This document shows positions 32,937 through 36,384 of a stretch of DNA of 36,384 bases, in pieces. The stretch covers positions 1 through 36,384 of the forward strand of contig JAIXRH010000009.1 of assembly GCA_027485285.1 (NCBI GenBank). Direction: 5' to 3'. The notes beneath the pieces were generated by a model. It ran no database searches, was not told the DNA's origin, and saw only the letters and a list, made by a program, of their open reading frames with translations. The position numbers were made by a program, and so were the translations under genes. This DNA is from Comamonadaceae bacterium (GTDB lineage Bacteria; Pseudomonadota; Gammaproteobacteria; Burkholderiales; Burkholderiaceae_C). The first letter of the stretch is position 1; every line of letters starts with the position of its first letter.

Positions 32937-33517
32937 CCACACGCCGCGCTGCTTTGACCCTCGGCTTGCGCACGGCCTTGGCAGGCGTGAGCGTTTGGCC
33001 CATTGGCCTGGCGCAGGCCGACGTCAACCGCGAGCCCCCTCAGCCCAGGCCCGCTTTGCAAGCCGCGTTGCGCACACCGCGCTTGGTGGGCCAACACCGC
33101 TTCACCTACTGGGGCTTTGAGGTGTACGACGCCAGCCTGTGGGCGAGCGCCCCGTTTGCTGCACTGGATTGGGCCAAGCAAATGTTGGTGCTTGAGCTGC
33201 GCTATTTGCGCGACTTCAAGGGCGCAGACATTGCGCAACGCTCCATCGACGAGATGCAAGGCCAACGCCCGCTGAGCGCTGCCCAACTGCAAAGCTGGTC
33301 GGCCACGCTGCAAGCCCTCATCCCCAATGTGCGGGCGGGTGAACAAATCACCGGCATTTACACACCAGACAAAGGCATGCAGCTGTTGCACCAAGACCGC
33401 GTGTTGGGCGAGTTGCGCGACACCGAATTGGCCCAACGGTTTTTAGGCATTTGGCTGGCCACCGAAACTTCGCAACGCAAACTCCGCCAAAGCCTCTTGG
33501 CTGGCGCTCAGCCATGA
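32933..33517 (+). CDS. Exported chalcone isomerase-like protein
   Basis: A 194-residue protein with a predicted signal peptide of Tat-like form: TTRRAAL at residues 2-8, a hydrophobic stretch, and an AQA site near residue 29. The mature domain has HRFTYWGFEVYDASLWA near residues 57-73, LELRYLRDFKGADIAQRSIDEM near 83-104 and GELRDTELAQRFLGIWLA near 162-179. These are typical of bacterial chalcone-isomerase-like (Chalcone_3) proteins. Plant relatives include fatty-acid-binding proteins, so lipid binding is a reasonable guess here. The start overlaps the methyltransferase stop by 4 bases; a 68-bp gap then separates it from the dehydrogenase gene. Confidence 0.82.
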   Translation: MTTRRAALTLGLRTALAGVSVWPIGLAQADVNREPPQPRPALQAALRTPRLVGQHRFTYWGFEVYDASLWASAPFAALDWAKQMLVLELRYLRDFKGADIAQRSIDEMQGQRPLSAAQLQSWSATLQALIPNVRAGEQITGIYTPDKGMQLLHQDRVLGELRDTELAQRFLGIWLATETSQRKLRQSLLAGAQP

Positions 33518-33585
33518 AGCGCGTTTGTAGGGGCCTTGGTGAATGGTATGGTGAAGCCTGATCAAGTTCGCACGGGGTTTTTGAT

Positions 33586-34368
33586 ATGCACTTTTTAAAA
33601 CCATTCAACCCACCCATCGCCGATTGGCACGGCCGCAGCGTGTGGCTGATTGGGGCCTCCAGCGGCATTGGGTTGGCCACGGCCAAAGCCCTGCACGCCG
33701 CTGGTGCACGTGTGGTGGTGTCGGCCCGCAAAGCCGAGTTGCTGCAACAGTTTGTAGACACGCATCCCGGCGCACAAGCCGTGGTGATGGATGTGAGCGA
33801 TGCCGCCGCCATTGCCGAAGCCGCCAAGTACGTGCAAACGCATCAGGGCTTGGATGTGGTGATGTACTGCGCGGGCTACTACCAAGCCATGCGAGCGAGC
33901 GACTATTCACTGCTTGAAATGCAGCGCCACCTCGACATCAACTACACCGGCGCTCTGCGTGTGTTGGATGCCGTGATGCCCACCCTCATTGCCAATGGCG
34001 TGGGTCACCTCAGCTTCATCTCCAGCGTGGCTGGCTTTCGTGGCTTGCCACAGAGCTTGGCGTATGGCCCCACCAAAGCCGCCCTCATCAACTTGGCGGA
34101 GGCCTTGTATTACGATTTGACGCCGCACGGCGTGGGTGTGAGCTTGATCAACCCTGGCTTTGTGGAAACACCCTTGGTCGCAGGCAATGACTTTCCCATG
34201 CCGGCCCTCATCTCGCCTGAGACGGCGGCGACTGAAATCCTCAAGGGTTGGCGCAAAGGGGACTTTCACATCCACTTTCCCAAGCGTTTCACGCGTGTGT
34301 TGCTTCTCCTTCGCTTGCTGCCCTACCGTTGGTACTTTGCCTTGGTGCGCGGTGGGACGGGCATGTGA
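33586..34368 (+). CDS. Short-chain dehydrogenase/reductase
   Basis: A 260-residue cytosolic NAD(P)-dependent oxidoreductase. The cofactor loop GASSGIG lies at residues 23-29, the CAG of the NAG position at 95-97, and the catalytic Ser147, Tyr160 and Lys164 in SSVAG and YGPTK are all present. The basic residues after the second strand (SARKAE) suggest NADPH use. A hydrophobic C-terminal stretch (RVLLLLRLLPYRWYFALV) may associate with membrane. It sits in the lipid-oxidation operon and shares one base with the following gene (TGATG). The natural substrate is unknown, perhaps an oxidised fatty acyl chain. Confidence 0.88.
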   Translation: MHFLKPFNPPIADWHGRSVWLIGASSGIGLATAKALHAAGARVVVSARKAELLQQFVDTHPGAQAVVMDVSDAAAIAEAAKYVQTHQGLDVVMYCAGYYQAMRASDYSLLEMQRHLDINYTGALRVLDAVMPTLIANGVGHLSFISSVAGFRGLPQSLAYGPTKAALINLAEALYYDLTPHGVGVSLINPGFVETPLVAGNDFPMPALISPETAATEILKGWRKGDFHIHFPKRFTRVLLLLRLLPYRWYFALVRGGTGM

Positions 34369-34817
34369 TGACAGACACACCCGAAGCCGCCCTGCAGCGT
34401 GTCGTGCATTTCTTTGAGCAGTTGCAGCCTGCGGATGTCTCGCGCATGGCCGAGATCTACACCCCCGATGCGCAATTCAAAGACCCATTCAACGCGGTGC
34501 AGGGCTTGCCCGCGATTGAACAGATCTTTGCCCACATGTTTGAAGCGCTACAAGCGCCACGCTTTGTGATCACCACCCAAGTGCTGCAAGGGTCACAGTG
34601 TTTTGTGACGTGGGATTTTTTATTTGCCATGCCGCGCATGGACAGCGGCCAAACCCAAACCATTCGCGGGGCCACCCACTTTGTGCTGCGTGAAGAGGCC
34701 GGGCTGTGGCGCGTGGCCGTGCACCGCGATTATTGGGATGCGGCGGAAGAGTTGTACGAGAAGCTGCCCGTCGTGGGCAGTTTGATGCGCTGGCTGAAAA
34801 AACGCGCCAACAGTTGA
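34368..34817 (+). CDS. NTF2-like/SnoaL family protein
   Basis: A 149-residue small alpha-beta barrel protein. The opening ALQRVVHFFEQLQPADVSRMAEIYTPDAQFKDPFNAVQG (about residues 7-45) and the later ATHFVLREEAGLWRVAVHRDYWDAAEELY are characteristic of the nuclear transport factor 2-like fold used by SnoaL and ketosteroid isomerase. The start at 34368 overlaps the dehydrogenase stop by one base. It is the last gene of the operon before the palindromic terminator. These proteins bind small hydrophobic ligands or catalyse isomerisation, but no specific activity can be assigned. Confidence 0.85.
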   Translation: MTDTPEAALQRVVHFFEQLQPADVSRMAEIYTPDAQFKDPFNAVQGLPAIEQIFAHMFEALQAPRFVITTQVLQGSQCFVTWDFLFAMPRMDSGQTQTIRGATHFVLREEAGLWRVAVHRDYWDAAEELYEKLPVVGSLMRWLKKRANS

Positions 34818-34840
34818 GCCTGCTTTTGTTGGCTGCACCC

Positions 34841-34875
34841 ATGAAAAAAGCCCTTCAGTGAAGGGCTTTTTTCAT
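34841..34875. terminator. Bidirectional palindromic terminator
   Basis: A 17-bp perfect inverted repeat centred on a single G: the left arm starts ATGAAAAAAGCCC at 34841 and the right arm ends GGGCTTTTTTCAT at 34875. Six T follow the GC stem on each strand, so it can end both the plus-strand operon (stop 34817) and the minus-strand glutathione transferase gene (stop at 34890). Confidence 0.9.
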
Positions 34876-34889
34876 CTGACAGGCTGGCC

Positions 34890-35504
34890 TTATTCAGGCA
34901 GCGTGTCTTTGAAGCTTGGGCGCTGAGACAAGCGTTCGTACAAACCGCCCAGGTTGGGGTGTTGGCCACGCCAATCGATGGCGGGGAAACGGAAATCCAA
35001 ATAACTCACCGCCACGCCAACCGCAATGTCGGCCAAGCTGACTTGGATGCCCACGCAGTGGCTGCGCTCGGCCAAGGCTTGGTCCAGGGCCATCAAGCTG
35101 TCGTCAATTTTTTTCATTTGACGGTCAATCCATGCTTGGCTACGTTCGCCTTTCTTGCGACCAGGCCATGACGCTTCGAGGCGGGCCAAAATGGCGGCGT
35201 CCAACAAGCCATCGGCCAGGGCTTCCCAAGTTTTGACTTCGGCGCGCTCGCGGCCGCTGCCGGGAATCAGCTTGCCCACAGGCGACAAAGTGTCCACGTA
35301 TTCGACGATGACGCGCGAATCAAACAGTGCTTCGCCGCCCTCCATGATGAGGCAAGGCACTTTGCCCAACGGGTTGGAAGCTGAGATGCTGGTGTCTGCT
35401 GCCCACACGTCTTCGGTCACAAACTGATAGTCCAGTTTTTTTTCGGCCATGACGATGCGAACTTTGCGCACATAGGGGCTGGTGATTGAACCAATCAGTT
35501 TCAT
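34890..35504 (-). CDS. Glutathione S-transferase (YibF-like)
   Basis: A 204-residue cytosolic glutathione transferase-like protein. The N-terminal thioredoxin-like domain opens MKLIGSITSPYVRKVRIVMAEK, with Ser9/Pro10 in the glutathione site, cis-Pro in GKVPCLIM near residue 50, and the ALFDSRVIVEYVD block near 59-71. The helical C-terminal domain has the N-capping SLADIAVGVAVSYLDFR near 155-171. Length and motifs resemble YibF. It is divergent from purB across 83 bp and shares the bidirectional terminator with the lipid-oxidation operon. A link with peroxide detoxification by its neighbours is possible but only by position. Confidence 0.9.
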   Translation of the reverse strand: MKLIGSITSPYVRKVRIVMAEKKLDYQFVTEDVWAADTSISASNPLGKVPCLIMEGGEALFDSRVIVEYVDTLSPVGKLIPGSGRERAEVKTWEALADGLLDAAILARLEASWPGRKKGERSQAWIDRQMKKIDDSLMALDQALAERSHCVGIQVSLADIAVGVAVSYLDFRFPAIDWRGQHPNLGGLYERLSQRPSFKDTLPE

Positions 35505-35587
35505 AAGCTTTTCACAGTTTTGTTAGCGCTGTAGTTTATCTGGCTTGCGTGGCCATGGCACTTGAGCCCTGCACCTAAAATTAAGTG

Positions 35588-36384
35588 ATGAGCAATCCCA
35601 CCCCAACATCCCAGAGCATTTCACAAATCATGGCTTTGTCGCCACTCGATGGCCGCTACGCAGGCAAAGTCGCCCACCTGCGCCCCTTGATGAGCGAGCA
35701 GGGCTATATGCACCGCCGCGTTCAAGTGGAGGTTGCGTGGTTCATCGCCTTGAGCGATGCGGGCTTTGCCGAATTCAAACCTTTGAGCGCTGCCTCACGC
35801 ACGTATTTGATCAGCTTGGTGACGAACTTCAGCACCGAAGACGCCTTGGCCATCAAGGACGAAGAGAAGGTCACCAACCACGACGTGAAAGCGGTGGAGT
35901 ATTGGATCAAGAAGAAATTCAAAGGCCACCCCGAGCTGGAAGCAGCGGCTGAATTTGTGCACTTTGCCTGCACCAGCGAAGACATCAACAACACCAGCCA
36001 CGCCTTGCAACTCAAAGCGGGCCGTGATGACGTGATCTTGCCTGGCCTCGACGGCCTGATTGCCAAGCTGCGCGAGATGGCCCACGCGTATGCCGACGTG
36101 CCCATGCTCAGCCGCACGCACGGCCAAACCGCCAGCCCCACCACGGTGGGCAAAGAAGTGGCCAACGTGGTGGTGCGTTTGAAACACGTGCGCGAGCGCA
36201 TAGCGGGCGTCCACATCATGGCCAAGATGAACGGTGCCGTGGGCAACTACAACGCGCACCTGAGTGCTTGGCCCGACTTCGACTGGGAATCCTTCAGCCG
36301 TCAAGTCGTTGAGACGCCTGCACCTCTGGGCCTGGGCCTGAGCTTCCAGCCCTACAGCATTCAAATCGAACACCACGACTACAT
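35588..36384 (+). CDS. purB: Adenylosuccinate lyase, 5' part
   Basis: The first 265 codons of purB; the frame stays open to the right edge. The enzyme acts twice in purine synthesis, splitting SAICAR and adenylosuccinate to release fumarate. Visible blocks are ALSPLDGRYAGKV near residue 17, TNHDVKAVEYW near 96-106, FACTSEDINNTSHAL near 125-139 and RTHGQTASPTTVGKE near 177-191 with the catalytic His. The signature loop SSxMPxKxNP lies beyond the window. The start ATG 35588 matches the E. coli-type enzyme, about 456 residues in full. The 3' end cannot be judged. Confidence 0.95.
   Translation, partial: MSNPTPTSQSISQIMALSPLDGRYAGKVAHLRPLMSEQGYMHRRVQVEVAWFIALSDAGFAEFKPLSAASRTYLISLVTNFSTEDALAIKDEEKVTNHDVKAVEYWIKKKFKGHPELEAAAEFVHFACTSEDINNTSHALQLKAGRDDVILPGLDGLIAKLREMAHAYADVPMLSRTHGQTASPTTVGKEVANVVVRLKHVRERIAGVHIMAKMNGAVGNYNAHLSAWPDFDWESFSRQVVETPAPLGLGLSFQPYSIQIEHHDY

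Noticed and set aside
35556-35572. Sigma-54-like TGGCAC...TGC ahead of purB
   Set aside because: The GG-to-GC spacing is 12 rather than the required 10 bases, and purB is a housekeeping gene.
1-36384. Mobile elements, CRISPR arrays, tRNA genes
   Set aside because: No transposase, integrase, direct-repeat array or cloverleaf could be recognised; gene content and codon use are uniform throughout.

Overview
The window looks like chromosomal DNA from a free-living, GC-rich betaproteobacterium of the Comamonadaceae (Limnohabitans/Rhodoferax-like). This rests on the proteins recalled as typical of Burkholderiales (fused indolepyruvate ferredoxin oxidoreductase, YhdP next to GlnE, DprA-Smg, Def-Fmt-AzlCD) and on the uniform codon use. 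It is not a database result. Coding density is very high, no gap reaches 300 bases, and I see no tRNA, rRNA, insertion sequence, prophage or CRISPR array.

Left part (1-4856): a cupin protein; a minus-strand operon def-fmt-azlC-azlD (protein N-terminus processing plus branched-chain amino acid export); and the divergent pair dprA-smg. Then comes a five-gene minus-strand ABC importer of the branched-chain amino acid (HAAT) type, order livG-livF-binding protein-livH-livM (4891-9477), and a minus-strand yajC-secD-secF operon (9671-12840) closed by a good intrinsic terminator.

Middle (12928-27348): a 1186-residue fused indolepyruvate ferredoxin oxidoreductase; the lytic transglycosylase MltA, whose start codon shares the same CATG with a divergent 46-residue membrane peptide; a FixJ/DctR-like response regulator and a PAS histidine kinase that follow the giant AsmA-like protein YhdP and overlap it by 4 bases; and divergent glnE.

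Right part (27416-36384): rfaE2 (heptose adenylyltransferase), then the most interesting region. A MerR-family regulator with an intact adenosylcobalamin photoreceptor signature (W-x9-EH and E-x-H-x-x-G, as in CarH/LitR) is divergent from a seven-gene plus-strand operon: exported glutathione peroxidase, flavin amine-oxidase-like protein, DUF1365 protein, cyclopropane-fatty-acid-synthase-like methyltransferase, exported chalcone-isomerase-like protein, short-chain dehydrogenase and NTF2-like protein. Most of these genes are coupled by ATGA overlaps, and the operon ends in a 17-bp perfect palindromic terminator. I infer a light- and B12-controlled module that modifies membrane fatty acids and detoxifies lipid peroxides. 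The window closes with a glutathione S-transferase and the 5' part of purB, cut by the right edge.
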